The translations under genes were made by a program, and so were the position numbers. The notes under the pieces were generated by a model that had not been told where the DNA came from, did no database searches, and worked only from the letters and a program-made list of their open reading frames with translations. Positions 54,607-63,460 of a stretch of 64,000 nucleotides of DNA are shown in pieces (positions within the stretch are counted from its first letter, which is position 1; each line of letters begins with the position of its first letter). Source of the DNA: Segetibacter sp. 3557_3 (GTDB lineage: Bacteria; Bacteroidota; Bacteroidia; Chitinophagales; Chitinophagaceae); contig NZ_SMSK01000015.1 of the NCBI RefSeq assembly GCF_004354985.1, positions 1 through 64,000 of the forward strand, read 5' to 3'.

Positions 54607-55886
54607 CCGTTTATTTTTTGGTAATTCAAAACCGGGGCAAGTATTCCCGGACGTTTATCGTTCCAGATAATTGAGTCACTTAAACCGCCCCGAATACTAA
54701 ACCTGATCGCTGCTGCGGTTGGCACCGGATCTATCAGCCAGGAGATAAAATGAAGGCTCACCATTGCTTTCACGGTATATTCCCCTTCATTGAGTACGCG
54801 CTCCGGCAGCCATATGACCAACTTGTTTTTGCCTGTTTCGAACTCTACCCAGTTTTCCTGCGGCATATCGGTTTGGTACGACCAGAATAAGAGATCTTCA
54901 CTGCTTGAGAAAACCGCAATTCCAACACATAGCGACTTATTCAATTCGGTTAATTCAAAGTCAAGCATGATGCCTGCACGATCATTGTTTTTGACCGTAC
55001 CGGTTTCTATGGGTTTGAGGCTACCATTAACAAGTGCCATTTGTGTAAGCGTAAAAAACGAATTCCGTATGTTGCCTTGCCAAAGAAAGTTAATGGCCAG
55101 TTCGCTCGACAGGTATTGTGATATAATGGCATCGGAAGTGCCCATACCCTGAACTTTACCATTACTTAAAAGAATAGCCGTTCTGCACAGGGTTGATATC
55201 GAGTTCATGTTGTGGCTCACGAACAGGATTGTTCTCCCTTCACCTTTACTCACCTCTCCCATTTTACCAAGACACTTCTGCTGAAAATCGGCATCGCCAA
55301 CCGCCAGCACTTCATCGACCACCAGGATTTCCGAATCCAGGTGTGCGGCAACTGCAAAGGCAAGTCGAACATACATCCCGGAAGAGTAGCGTTTAACGGG
55401 GGTATCGATATAACGTTCCACACCGGCAAAATCGACGATTTCGTCAAACTTCGAGGCAATTTCCCGCTTGCGCATCCCAAGGATGGCCCCATTCAGAAAA
55501 ATGTTTTCACGCCCCGTAAGCTCAGGATGAAACCCGGTTCCTACTTCGAGTAAGCTGGCAATTCTCCCTTTAACTTTTATGAATCCGGTAGTTGGGCTTG
55601 TTACCCTGCTGAGTACTTTCAATAAGGTGCTTTTACCTGCACCATTCCGGCCGATGATACCAACCGCATCACCCTGCGAAATTTCAAAATCAATATCTTT
55701 AAGGCTCCAGACAATGTTGCTTTTCCCTTTGATGGTTCTATCATTGGTCTCTCCAATTTTTAGAAAGGGATCTTCCTTTCCTCGCACCCTGGAAAACCAT
55801 CTTTCCAGGTCCCTTGATATGGTGCCTGTTCCGAATTCGCCAAGTTGATATGCTTTTGAGAGATTTTCAGCCTTAATAGATACCAT
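54603..55886 (-). CDS. Polysaccharide ABC transporter ATP-binding protein (Wzt-type)
   Basis: From the ATG at 55886 (MVSIKAENLSKAYQLG) the protein has a Walker A in VGIIGRNGAGKSTLLKVLS, the family-specific GRIASLLEVGTGFHPELTGR, the signature RYSSGMYVRLAFAVA, Walker B EILVVDEVLAVGD and the H-loop LFVSHNM. About 180 extra C-terminal residues (DRAGIMLDFELTELNKSLCV, NWVEFETGKNKLVIWLP) form a Wzt C-terminal beta-sandwich that usually recognises a modified glycan end. It should pair with a Wzm permease to export O-antigen or teichoic-type polysaccharide. No permease gene is adjacent. The frame extends to 55940 without fitting sequence. Confidence 0.92.
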   Translation of the reverse strand: MVSIKAENLSKAYQLGEFGTGTISRDLERWFSRVRGKEDPFLKIGETNDRTIKGKSNIVWSLKDIDFEISQGDAVGIIGRNGAGKSTLLKVLSRVTSPTTGFIKVKGRIASLLEVGTGFHPELTGRENIFLNGAILGMRKREIASKFDEIVDFAGVERYIDTPVKRYSSGMYVRLAFAVAAHLDSEILVVDEVLAVGDADFQQKCLGKMGEVSKGEGRTILFVSHNMNSISTLCRTAILLSNGKVQGMGTSDAIISQYLSSELAINFLWQGNIRNSFFTLTQMALVNGSLKPIETGTVKNNDRAGIMLDFELTELNKSLCVGIAVFSSSEDLLFWSYQTDMPQENWVEFETGKNKLVIWLPERVLNEGEYTVKAMVSLHFISWLIDPVPTAAAIRFSIRGGLSDSIIWNDKRPGILAPVLNYQKING

Positions 55887-56393
55887 CTTATTTGTTATCC
55901 TACGGTTTTTAGAATCGCGGTGAACCTGTTTGTTGCACATGCAGTTGCTGGATCCCCAACCTTTCCTGCAGTTCCGGCAACATGAGCATTTAAAGCTTTT
56001 CAGCTATAATATTGAATTCACAAGCTTTCTGTGAACAAAGGCCATTGCATGATACGGCCGGATTTTCAGCGTGCGAAGATAGCGGAACTTCTTAATCCAT
56101 GTTTCAAAATTCAGCTTCAATAACTATAATATGTATAGCTGTTGAAGGTGAAGGAAATAGGCAATGATATTGATCAACCATCCTACGAGAGTACCGAAAC
56201 GTATCACGGCAGTAACACAGTCCTAAAGTTTAACCAGATAAGCAGACAACTAACCGTCACCCGCTTTGCAGAAGTCGACACCATATCGAAATTGAAAGCA
56301 ATCTCATGTTCCCGCAAAAATTATTTATGGGCGGTGTTGTGGTTCATAGGAACTCACGGCGAATTGTAGTAGCTTAGTAAGAAAGTAAGGCTG
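55887..56393. other. Intergenic region upstream of the Wzt-type operon
   Basis: No permease or other recognisable gene is present in the 507 bases. A plus-strand frame at 56142-56369 (75 codons) has no family likeness. Divergent promoters of the flanking genes should lie here. Confidence 0.45.
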
Positions 56394-57605
56394 TTGAAAA
56401 GACTACTTTTCTCATTGTACCTGGTGTCGATATCCCTTTCCGGCATGTCGCAAATAGCAAACTGCACATTTAAGCCCCCACAGATTACAATCAACTTTGG
56501 TAGCGGTTACGTTTCCGACTTTAATACCGCTGAGCTAGCCAGCTACCGGCGTGTATCGAGGTATTGCCCCAGCGATGGTTACTATACCTATACTCCATAT
56601 ACCAGCGATTGCTTTCGTGGAGACTGGCTTACACTATGGGAAGATCACACCCCGGGCGATGACCAGGGTAATATGCTGCTGGTAAATGCATCTCATGAAA
56701 GCGGAACATTTTTCAACACCAGCGCAAATGGATTGCATCCCGGGAAAACCTATGAATTTGGGGTTTGGATGATGAATGTTTGCCGGATTAGCGAAAAGTG
56801 CCCATTTCCTTTACTCCCGGAAATTACAATCCGGCTGCAAACCGCTTCCGGAAAACTGGTTGCCCAATTTGGAACGGGTGAATTGATTCGCCGGCACACA
56901 CCGGAATGGACCCAATACAGGGCACAGTTTACTGCTCCAGCCGAGCAGGCTCTTACGATAACCATGATTAACAACTCCCCTGGCGGGTGTGGAAATGATT
57001 TTGCACTGGACGACATAACCTTTCGGGAATGTGTCAGACAATCGCCACCACCAGTGATTACACGAGCCAAACCGCCGGTTGTGGTAAAGAAAACACCAGC
57101 GCCTGCAAAGCCTTCACCCCGAAAACCAGCACCTGTTGCAGCAACAAGCCGCCCCGTAAAAGCTACTGAGATTCCGAAGCCACCAGTAGATACCATATCC
57201 CGGGCAATCCCAACTGCACCTCCAAAGCCCCAGCCTCTTCCGCCACCGCCTGCCGTGCTAACCAGGCGTGCTAATCCATTGATCAAACAATTTGAGATCG
57301 AACCAGGTGAAATAAAACTTGAACTGTACGATAATGGAGAGATCGACGGAGATACCGTGACCATCTACCATAATAATAAGCTGCTGGTTTCAAACGCAAG
57401 ACTCTCTCAACGCCCAATTTCATTTAAGCTTCAGATAGATCCCGACCACCCACATCATGAATTGGTCATGGTCGCTGAAAACCTTGGATCTATTCCGCCA
57501 AACACTTCCCTTATGGTGGTTACAACCCCCGAAAAACGATATGAAGTGTTTATTTCTTCCACAGATCAAAAAAATGCCAAGGTTGTATTTAATCTTAAGC
57601 AGTAG
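56394..57605 (+). CDS. Secreted protein with jelly-roll-like domain, Pro-rich linker and C-terminal beta domain
   Basis: The first in-frame start is a TTG at 56394, followed by a clear signal peptide (LLFSLYLVSISLSGMSQ). Residues about 25-215 look like a carbohydrate-binding-type jelly roll with six or more Cys (SRYCPSDGYYTYTPYTSDCF, NGLHPGKTYEFGVWMMNVC, NDFALDDITFREC). About 85 residues of Pro/Lys/Ala linker follow (PPVVVKKTPAPAKPSPRKPA). The C-terminal 110 residues (IKLELYDNGEIDGDTVTIYH) form a beta domain I do not recognise by name. It is probably surface or periplasmic. It is transcribed away from the polysaccharide operon. Whether it binds polysaccharide is untested. Confidence 0.78.
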   Translation: MKRLLFSLYLVSISLSGMSQIANCTFKPPQITINFGSGYVSDFNTAELASYRRVSRYCPSDGYYTYTPYTSDCFRGDWLTLWEDHTPGDDQGNMLLVNASHESGTFFNTSANGLHPGKTYEFGVWMMNVCRISEKCPFPLLPEITIRLQTASGKLVAQFGTGELIRRHTPEWTQYRAQFTAPAEQALTITMINNSPGGCGNDFALDDITFRECVRQSPPPVITRAKPPVVVKKTPAPAKPSPRKPAPVAATSRPVKATEIPKPPVDTISRAIPTAPPKPQPLPPPPAVLTRRANPLIKQFEIEPGEIKLELYDNGEIDGDTVTIYHNNKLLVSNARLSQRPISFKLQIDPDHPHHELVMVAENLGSIPPNTSLMVVTTPEKRYEVFISSTDQKNAKVVFNLKQ

Positions 57606-57869
57606 CGGCAACTCAAGCGTCGCACTAGAACGACACTTACGCCTCTTCTAGACTTTTATAAGTAATAGGATTGTCCCGATCGGTTCAGCCTTAATCAGCG
57701 AACCGTTTGTTGTTGGCTATCCGTGTGTGTACGACGGTCGGGCTGTAGGCAGCTTCTGGTCATATCCGGAACAGATCATCCTTCTGCAGGAGAAGTTGCA
57801 CCAGCCGTGCCGGGAATCTAAATGAAAGTACTGCTATGTGGCCCTGCTTTCACATGGCTACGTAAAATG
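57606..57869. other. Intergenic region before tRNA-Cys
   Basis: About 260 bases show no supported frame. Confidence 0.4.
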
Positions 57870-57899
57870 AAAAAAGGACCACATTGCTGTAGTCCTTTT
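57870..57899 (-). terminator. Terminator of tRNA-Cys
   Basis: On the minus strand AAAAGGAC and GTCCTTTT form an 8-bp stem with a 12-nt loop, followed by T-rich sequence. It begins 3 bases after the tRNA 3' end. Confidence 0.75.
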
Positions 57900-57902
57900 C
57901 GG

Positions 57903-57973
57903 AGGTCCCGAGCGGATTCGAACCGCTGTACGAGCTTTTGCAGAGCTCTGCCTAGCCACTCGGCCACAGGACC
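57903..57973 (-). tRNA. tRNA-Cys (anticodon GCA)
   Basis: The minus strand folds into a 71-nt cloverleaf. The 7-bp acceptor is GGTCCTG with CGGGACC. The anticodon stem is GAGCT/AGCTC with loop CTGCAAA, giving anticodon GCA. The T arm contains GGTTCGAATCC. The discriminator base is U, the rule for tRNA-Cys. CCA is only partly encoded. A terminator follows immediately. Confidence 0.93.
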
Positions 57974-58073
57974 GTTTTGCCGGCTGCGAAAATAGGGCAA
58001 ACGCGTTAAATCAAAAACTCAAAATTCAAAATTGGTATCTTCACACCCCTAAATACCTTCAAGCGCAGGCAGC

Positions 58074-58955
58074 ATGCAAAGGATTTCCGAAAGCGAACTC
58101 ATCTTAAATGACCGTGGTGCCATCTACCACCTCGACCTGCTGCCTGAAGAACTTGCACCAACAATCATTACCGTTGACGATCCGAACAGGCTACAGGACG
58201 TAACGAAATACCTCAACAGTATCGAACACAAAAGCGCCAACCGCGGTTTTGTTACGACCACCGGCATGTTAGGTAATCAAAGGGTTTCCGTGATTTCTAC
58301 CGGCATCGGGCCTGATAATATCGACATTGTGCTTAACGAACTCGATGCACTTGCTAACATCGATTTCAAAACCCGAACAGAAAAACAAAGTGTCAAACAA
58401 CTTACCATTATACGTATTGGAACTGCCATTTCCTTACAGGATGACATCCCTATAGATAGTGCAGTGGTATCTACGCATGGGTTGGGTATGGATAACCTTC
58501 TTACCTTTTACCGGACCGAAAACAGTGAATTAGAACAGCAGATCCTACAACAATTTGTTGCGCATACCCAGTTGAACGCCAACTTTTCACCGCCATACAT
58601 CAACCCGGCAAACACCTCGTTGCTCAAGCATTTTGTTGAAGGTTTCCACCCGGGAATAACCGTAACCTGTCCCGGGTTTTACGGACCGCAGGGTCGGGTG
58701 CTTCGGCTCGGGCTTAGCAATCCAGAGCTCATCAACCACTTCAGCAGTTTTCAATTTGGGCAGCATAGAATCGCGAACTTCGAAATGGAAACGAGTGCAT
58801 TATATGGCCTGGGGAAACTACTGGGCCACCAATGCCTCAGCATTAGCGCCATAGTTGCAAACCGAATACATAAAACCTTTTCAAAAGATAGCAGCAGAGC
58901 AGTAGAACTACTCATTCAGAAATGCCTGAACATAATCTCCAAAATATCGTCATGA
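58074..58955 (+). CDS. Nucleoside phosphorylase (uridine phosphorylase-like)
   Basis: The 293-residue protein belongs to the PNP/UDP family. It has the phosphate-binding region VTTTGMLGNQRVSVISTGIG, the strand IIRIGTAISLQDDI, and the substrate region NFEMETSALYGLGKLLG with the typical 'EME.' Glu contacts to ribose. It cleaves nucleosides with phosphate, probably pyrimidine nucleosides. Length is slightly above E. coli Udp (253). The stop overlaps the dapF ATG by four bases (ATGA), so the two genes are coupled, though their functions do not obviously connect. Confidence 0.88.
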   Translation: MQRISESELILNDRGAIYHLDLLPEELAPTIITVDDPNRLQDVTKYLNSIEHKSANRGFVTTTGMLGNQRVSVISTGIGPDNIDIVLNELDALANIDFKTRTEKQSVKQLTIIRIGTAISLQDDIPIDSAVVSTHGLGMDNLLTFYRTENSELEQQILQQFVAHTQLNANFSPPYINPANTSLLKHFVEGFHPGITVTCPGFYGPQGRVLRLGLSNPELINHFSSFQFGQHRIANFEMETSALYGLGKLLGHQCLSISAIVANRIHKTFSKDSSRAVELLIQKCLNIISKISS

Positions 58956-59728
58956 ATATTCCATTTTACAAATACCAGGGCACAGGAAACGACTTTGTAG
59001 TTATCGACAATAGAAAAAAGAATTATGCCCTCACCAATGAACAGGTCAGCCGGTTATGCAACCGCCGATTCGGTATCGGGGCAGATGGGCTAATGTTGTT
59101 GAACGATGTGGAGGGTTACGATTTCAGGATGGTGTACTATAATGCAGACGGAAAGGAAGGTTCAATGTGTGGCAATGGTGGCCGGTGCCTTGTGCAGTTT
59201 GCGTTTGACCTGGGCATCAAAAAGAAGGAATATCACTTTATCGCTGTAGATGGTCCACATTACGCAAGTTTCAGCTCAAAAGGCTGGGTTAAACTCAAGA
59301 TGAAGGATGTAAGTATTGCAGAAACAGGCGACGACTATGCGGTTCTCGACACGGGGTCGCCCCACTATGTAAAACTCGTACCCGAAGTGATGTCGTTCCC
59401 CGTATTCGATAGCGGGCGTGCAATCCGGAATAATGATCAATTTCGAGGCAACGGGATCAATGTAAACTTCGTAGAACAGCGAAACGATCACATTCTTGTA
59501 CGCACTTATGAACGCGGCGTTGAAGATGAAACGCTGAGCTGTGGCACGGGTGTTACCGCAAGTGCCCTGGTAACAGGACCGAAGCAAACAGGCTTCAACC
59601 TGGTAAACGTAACTACCCCAGGTGGGAACCTTGCGGTGGAATTTGAAAGAGTAAATGACCGACAGTTCAAAAATATTTGGCTGTGTGGTCCGGCTACTTT
59701 TGTGTTTAAAGGCAAAATTGAAGTTTAG
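58952..59728 (+). CDS. dapF: Diaminopimelate epimerase
   Basis: DapF converts LL- to meso-diaminopimelate for lysine and peptidoglycan. From the ATG at 58952 (MNIPFYKYQGTGNDFVVID) the protein has the first catalytic Cys in GSMCGNGGRC (Cys 73) and the second in LSCGTGVTAS (about Cys 208). Ligand-binding stretches are YNADGKEG, GNGINVNFVE and RTYERGVEDET. It is about 258 residues. The frame extends ten codons upstream into the previous gene, but the ATG with ATGA overlap is the natural start. Confidence 0.96.
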   Translation: MNIPFYKYQGTGNDFVVIDNRKKNYALTNEQVSRLCNRRFGIGADGLMLLNDVEGYDFRMVYYNADGKEGSMCGNGGRCLVQFAFDLGIKKKEYHFIAVDGPHYASFSSKGWVKLKMKDVSIAETGDDYAVLDTGSPHYVKLVPEVMSFPVFDSGRAIRNNDQFRGNGINVNFVEQRNDHILVRTYERGVEDETLSCGTGVTASALVTGPKQTGFNLVNVTTPGGNLAVEFERVNDRQFKNIWLCGPATFVFKGKIEV

Positions 59729-59826
59729 AAGCAGATGCATCATCGGACAACAGCAATGCAGGAATTCTTCGCTGAATGAAGGGATTTTATGACCGCGAAG
59801 AACTAATCAAAGTAAAAAGGAACTAT

Positions 59827-60528
59827 ATGAAGACAATTGGTTTAATAGGTGGAATAACCTGGCACTCTACCCTGGACTATTATCGGATGATTAACGAAAT
59901 GATCAATGATAATCTTGGTGGGGTTGCTTCGGCTAAGCTCATATTACATTCGGTAAACTTTGCCGAAATAAAAACATTGACCGAAGACAATCGCTGGGAT
60001 CTCCTGGCAGAATGCATCACCGATATTGGGTTAGGACTTGAAGAAGCTGGTGCCGACTGTATACTGATCTGCGCCAACACGATGCACAAAGTTGCAGATC
60101 AGGTGCAGCAAGCTTTAGCTATCCCGCTAATTAACATCGCAACAGAAACAGCAAAGGCGATTCGAAAACAAGACCAACGTAAAGTAGCACTGCTCGGAAC
60201 CAAATACGTGATGCAAATGGAATTTTATAGAAACAAGTTAGCTGCGCACGGTATTGAAGCAATTATCCCTGGTGAAGAAGATATCGAATACATCAATAGC
60301 GCGATCTATAACGAAATGGGAAAAGGGATTTTCTTGAGAGAAACCGGGGCAAGGCTTTTGGAGATAACGGATGGCCTGGTGGCAAGGGGTGCACAAGGCG
60401 TGATATTAGGATGCACAGAAATTCCTATCCTGCTGAAGGACACACCAGCTTCTGTTCCGATGTTCGACACGGCCCGGATTCATGCAATGGCGGCAGTGGA
60501 GTTTGCCTTGAGTCATAAATTGAACTAA
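59827..60528 (+). CDS. Aspartate/glutamate racemase family protein
   Basis: From the ATG at 59827 (MKTIGLIGGITWHSTLDYY) the protein shows both catalytic cysteines: CANTMHKVAD (Cys 82) and GVILGCTEIPILL near residue 195. It also has ATETAKAIRKQ and the metal-free family layout of YgeA-type broad-spectrum amino-acid racemases. The frame extends to 59776 with no family-like sequence. It follows dapF by 98 bases, so both could supply D-amino acids and peptidoglycan precursors. It ends tail to tail with a response regulator, sharing four bases. Confidence 0.9.
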   Translation: MKTIGLIGGITWHSTLDYYRMINEMINDNLGGVASAKLILHSVNFAEIKTLTEDNRWDLLAECITDIGLGLEEAGADCILICANTMHKVADQVQQALAIPLINIATETAKAIRKQDQRKVALLGTKYVMQMEFYRNKLAAHGIEAIIPGEEDIEYINSAIYNEMGKGIFLRETGARLLEITDGLVARGAQGVILGCTEIPILLKDTPASVPMFDTARIHAMAAVEFALSHKLN

Positions 60529-60992
60529 GCAGAAAAATTTAGGACGAAGTTTTCTTTACCCCTGCCCTGCTGTTGTTCTTTCCATTCAACAGAAAAAATT
60601 TGTTTGACCATTTGAAGAATCTGGTCGAAAGTTTCAGGCTTCACGATATAGCCATTTGCCCCATATTGATAACATGCATCAGTATGGCTCTTTATGTCGG
60701 AGGTTGAAAATATTAAAACCGGTAAATCACTATACCGCTTATTGGAGCGAATTTCCTTTAGTGTTTCTACCCCATCTTTATGGGGCATATTGAGATCGAG
60801 AAATACCAGATCGGGAAGTGGTTCTTTTTCTGAGGATAGTATCTTCATCAGGTCATTTCCATCCTGCGCTTTCGAGATGGTAACGGGAAGGCCTAACTGT
60901 TCAATGGCTTCATTAAACAGGTAAGCTTCGTCTGTATCGTCATCTACAAAAAGAACGTGTATATTTTGATTTTCAGGTTTTTCCATCATCAT
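60525..60992 (-). CDS. Single-domain response regulator (CheY-like)
   Basis: The 155-residue protein has only a receiver domain: VLFVDDDTDEAY (acidic triad), LVFLDLNMPHKDG with the phospho-accepting Asp, LIFSTSDIK with the conserved Ser/Thr, and GYIVKPE with the Lys. It lacks an output domain. A short tail rich in Gln, Gly and Lys ends in NFVLNFSA. Such regulators are frequent in Bacteroidota and often work with hybrid kinases encoded elsewhere; none is in this window. It overlaps the racemase gene by four bases at the 3' ends. Confidence 0.92.
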   Translation of the reverse strand: MMMEKPENQNIHVLFVDDDTDEAYLFNEAIEQLGLPVTISKAQDGNDLMKILSSEKEPLPDLVFLDLNMPHKDGVETLKEIRSNKRYSDLPVLIFSTSDIKSHTDACYQYGANGYIVKPETFDQILQMVKQIFSVEWKEQQQGRGKENFVLNFSA

Positions 60993-61476
60993 ACCGGGGC
61001 GAATATTAGAACAAAGAAAAGCTAAAATTCAGATTAAAAAAGCGGAGTATTCAAGGTTAATAATCTTTTGTTGATATTGTGCATAAGCTGAGGACAATAA
61101 AAGGCTCAAATGATAGCCCGATGTGTTGCAATACCTAATTCGATTAAATCAGTCCTAGTTTTAAAATTCAACAAACAATTTTATAGAGTATATTACCTGG
61201 AGAGTTGGAACTTAAACAAGTAAAACTGACTTCATCTCGTTTACAGTTCGAAAGCTTCAATTATAACCAGGAACTTTGGTGTACTATTCGGAGCAGCCTA
61301 GGTTGCCTAAAGCCGGTAAGCAAGAAGAATGTAGCATTTAAACAGGGGTAATCTTTAGTTGTAACCACGTAACAATACGATCAACTGGATGTAAAAAAAG
61401 ATATTACGGGTTATAATTACAGAGCCTTTACCTTGTCGGCGTTCGGACCGAAAAGTTCTATAATTTACAACTAACC
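60993..61476. other. Intergenic region before dnaG
   Basis: The 484 bases contain the divergent leaders of the response regulator and dnaG. There is no supported gene or repeat. The dnaG -7 box may be TATAATTTAC at 61459-61468, a poor match to TAnnTTTG. Confidence 0.35.
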
Positions 61477-63402
61477 ATGATTTCGCAGTCCACCATACAA
61501 CAGATAACAAGCCGCATCGACATCGTGGAGGTGGTAGGCGAATACGTAAAGCTCAAGAAGCGTGGTGCGAATTACCTTGGCAATTGCCCTTTCCACAACG
61601 AAAAAACACCATCTTTCACCGTTTCACCATCCAAGGAAATATATAAATGTTTTGGATGTGGTAAAAGTGGTAATACGATTGGCTTCATCATGGAGCACGA
61701 GAAGTTCACCTATGTTGAAGCTTTGAAATGGTTAGCTGCCCGTTATAATATATCGATCGAAGAAACAGCAGTAAGCCCAGAGGTTAAACAACAACAACAA
61801 ACTTCAGACAGCTTATATGTAATCAACAATTTTGCACAGCAACATTTCAGCAAAAACCTATTTGAAACTGAGGAGGGCAGAGATATCGCGTTGAGTTATT
61901 TGAAACAGCGTGGTTTTAGGGAAGAGATCATCCACAAGTTCCAGCTTGGGTACAACCTGGAGCAGAGAGACGATTTTACAAAGGCTGCACTAGCTCACCA
62001 ATTCAACCCGGAGCTGCTGGTAAAAACAGGTTTGGTAGTATTACGCAACGAACTGCCCGTAGATAACTATAGGGGACGTATTATTTTCCCTATACATAAT
62101 CCCACAGGCAAGGTCACAGGCTTTGGTGCACGCGTAATTAAGTCTACTGAAAAGGCACCGAAATATATCAATACGCCTGAAAACGAGATTTACGTTAAAA
62201 GCCGGCTTTTATACGGAACCTATTTCGCACGCCAGGCCATCGACAAGCTGGATGAGTGCCTGCTTGTTGAAGGTTATACCGATGTTGTTAGCCTCCACCA
62301 ATCTGGTATAGAGAACGTAGTAGCAAGTGGAGGAACTTCCCTGACCGTAGACCAGCTGAGATTAATACGCAAGTACACCAGCAATCTTACGATCATTTAT
62401 GATGGTGATAGTGCCGGGGTAAAAGCTGCGCTTCGCGGTTTGGATATGGCGATCGAAGAAAGCCTGAATGTGCGCCTGGTGCTTATCCCCGACAATGAAG
62501 ACCCGGATAGCTATGTAAATAAAGTTGGTGTTTCGGCTTTTCGAAGTTTTATCGACACAAACAAAAAGGACTTTATTCTCTTTCAACTTGAGGTAATGTT
62601 GAAAGATGCTGGGAATGACACGATAAAAAAAGCTGAAGTCGTGAACCAGGTTGCGGAAACTTTAAGTAAAATCCATCGTCCCGAAGACTTTACAAAATTA
62701 CAGGACTATATAAGGCAATGCTCGGGCATCCTGAAAATTGAAGAAGGTGGCCTCACTACCCTCGTAAATAAACTCAAACGCGATAAGGTAACAAAAGAAG
62801 AAAAGAGGAATGCTTCGCATTCTCCGTTGGACGCTCCAACAGATGACCTACAAAATGCAGAGCCGGACATTAACGCACTCCTGAACAATGATGAGGCACA
62901 GGAACGCAGCGTTATCCGGGTTTTGCTTGAATATGGGTTAAAGCCGTGGGACGATGAAAAAACAATGGCGGAGTACATCTTTGAAGAGTTGCAGGAGTTC
63001 CATTTCGAAAATCCCGGGATGGAAAAGCTCTACGAGATTTATAGGAACCAGTATGAAGAAGGCTTTCAGCCGACAGCTAAAAGCCTGCTGTACCACGACG
63101 ATGAAGAAGTGAGAAAAATCGTTGTAAATATCAATATTGTTCCCTTTGAACTTAGTTTGAATTGGGATAAGATTATGGAAGGGATGAACATCAACAACCG
63201 CGATGTTAGCCGCCAGGATGTCCTAATGAGTGTCAATTATTTTAAATTGAGAAAACTGAAAAAGATGTTTGAAGAAAATCAACGTGACATGGAGAAATCG
63301 GTATCGTTTGAAGAACAAATCAACCTGATGAAGATTCATAAGGTGTTGAAAGAAGAAGAACAAAAAATTACCAGCCAACTCGGTACAGTTATATTAAAAT
63401 AA
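61477..63402 (+). CDS. dnaG: DNA primase
   Basis: The 641-residue primase starts MISQSTIQQITSRIDIVEVV. It has the CHC2 zinc ribbon CPFHNEKTPSFTVSPSKEIY...CFGCG (about 38-62), the RNA-polymerase domain with GRIIFPIHNPTGKVTGFGAR, the Toprim motifs LVEGYTDVVSLHQSG and IIYDGDSAGVKAA, and a C-terminal helicase-binding region. It lays primers on the lagging strand with DnaB. Length is normal for Bacteroidota. It stands alone, without the rpsU-dnaG-rpoD arrangement of proteobacteria, and is followed by a good terminator. Confidence 0.97.
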   Translation: MISQSTIQQITSRIDIVEVVGEYVKLKKRGANYLGNCPFHNEKTPSFTVSPSKEIYKCFGCGKSGNTIGFIMEHEKFTYVEALKWLAARYNISIEETAVSPEVKQQQQTSDSLYVINNFAQQHFSKNLFETEEGRDIALSYLKQRGFREEIIHKFQLGYNLEQRDDFTKAALAHQFNPELLVKTGLVVLRNELPVDNYRGRIIFPIHNPTGKVTGFGARVIKSTEKAPKYINTPENEIYVKSRLLYGTYFARQAIDKLDECLLVEGYTDVVSLHQSGIENVVASGGTSLTVDQLRLIRKYTSNLTIIYDGDSAGVKAALRGLDMAIEESLNVRLVLIPDNEDPDSYVNKVGVSAFRSFIDTNKKDFILFQLEVMLKDAGNDTIKKAEVVNQVAETLSKIHRPEDFTKLQDYIRQCSGILKIEEGGLTTLVNKLKRDKVTKEEKRNASHSPLDAPTDDLQNAEPDINALLNNDEAQERSVIRVLLEYGLKPWDDEKTMAEYIFEELQEFHFENPGMEKLYEIYRNQYEEGFQPTAKSLLYHDDEEVRKIVVNINIVPFELSLNWDKIMEGMNINNRDVSRQDVLMSVNYFKLRKLKKMFEENQRDMEKSVSFEEQINLMKIHKVLKEEEQKITSQLGTVILK

Positions 63403-63406
63403 AAAT

Positions 63407-63434
63407 GCATCCACGTTATCGTGAATGCCTTTTT
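63407..63434 (+). terminator. Terminator after dnaG
   Basis: GCAT-C-CACG and CGTG-A-ATGC form an interrupted 8-bp stem with a TTAT loop. CTTTTT follows. It is 4 bases after the dnaG stop and lies between two convergent genes. Confidence 0.7.
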
Positions 63435-63460
63435 ATAAACTCAGTGTTTAGCGAAAAATT

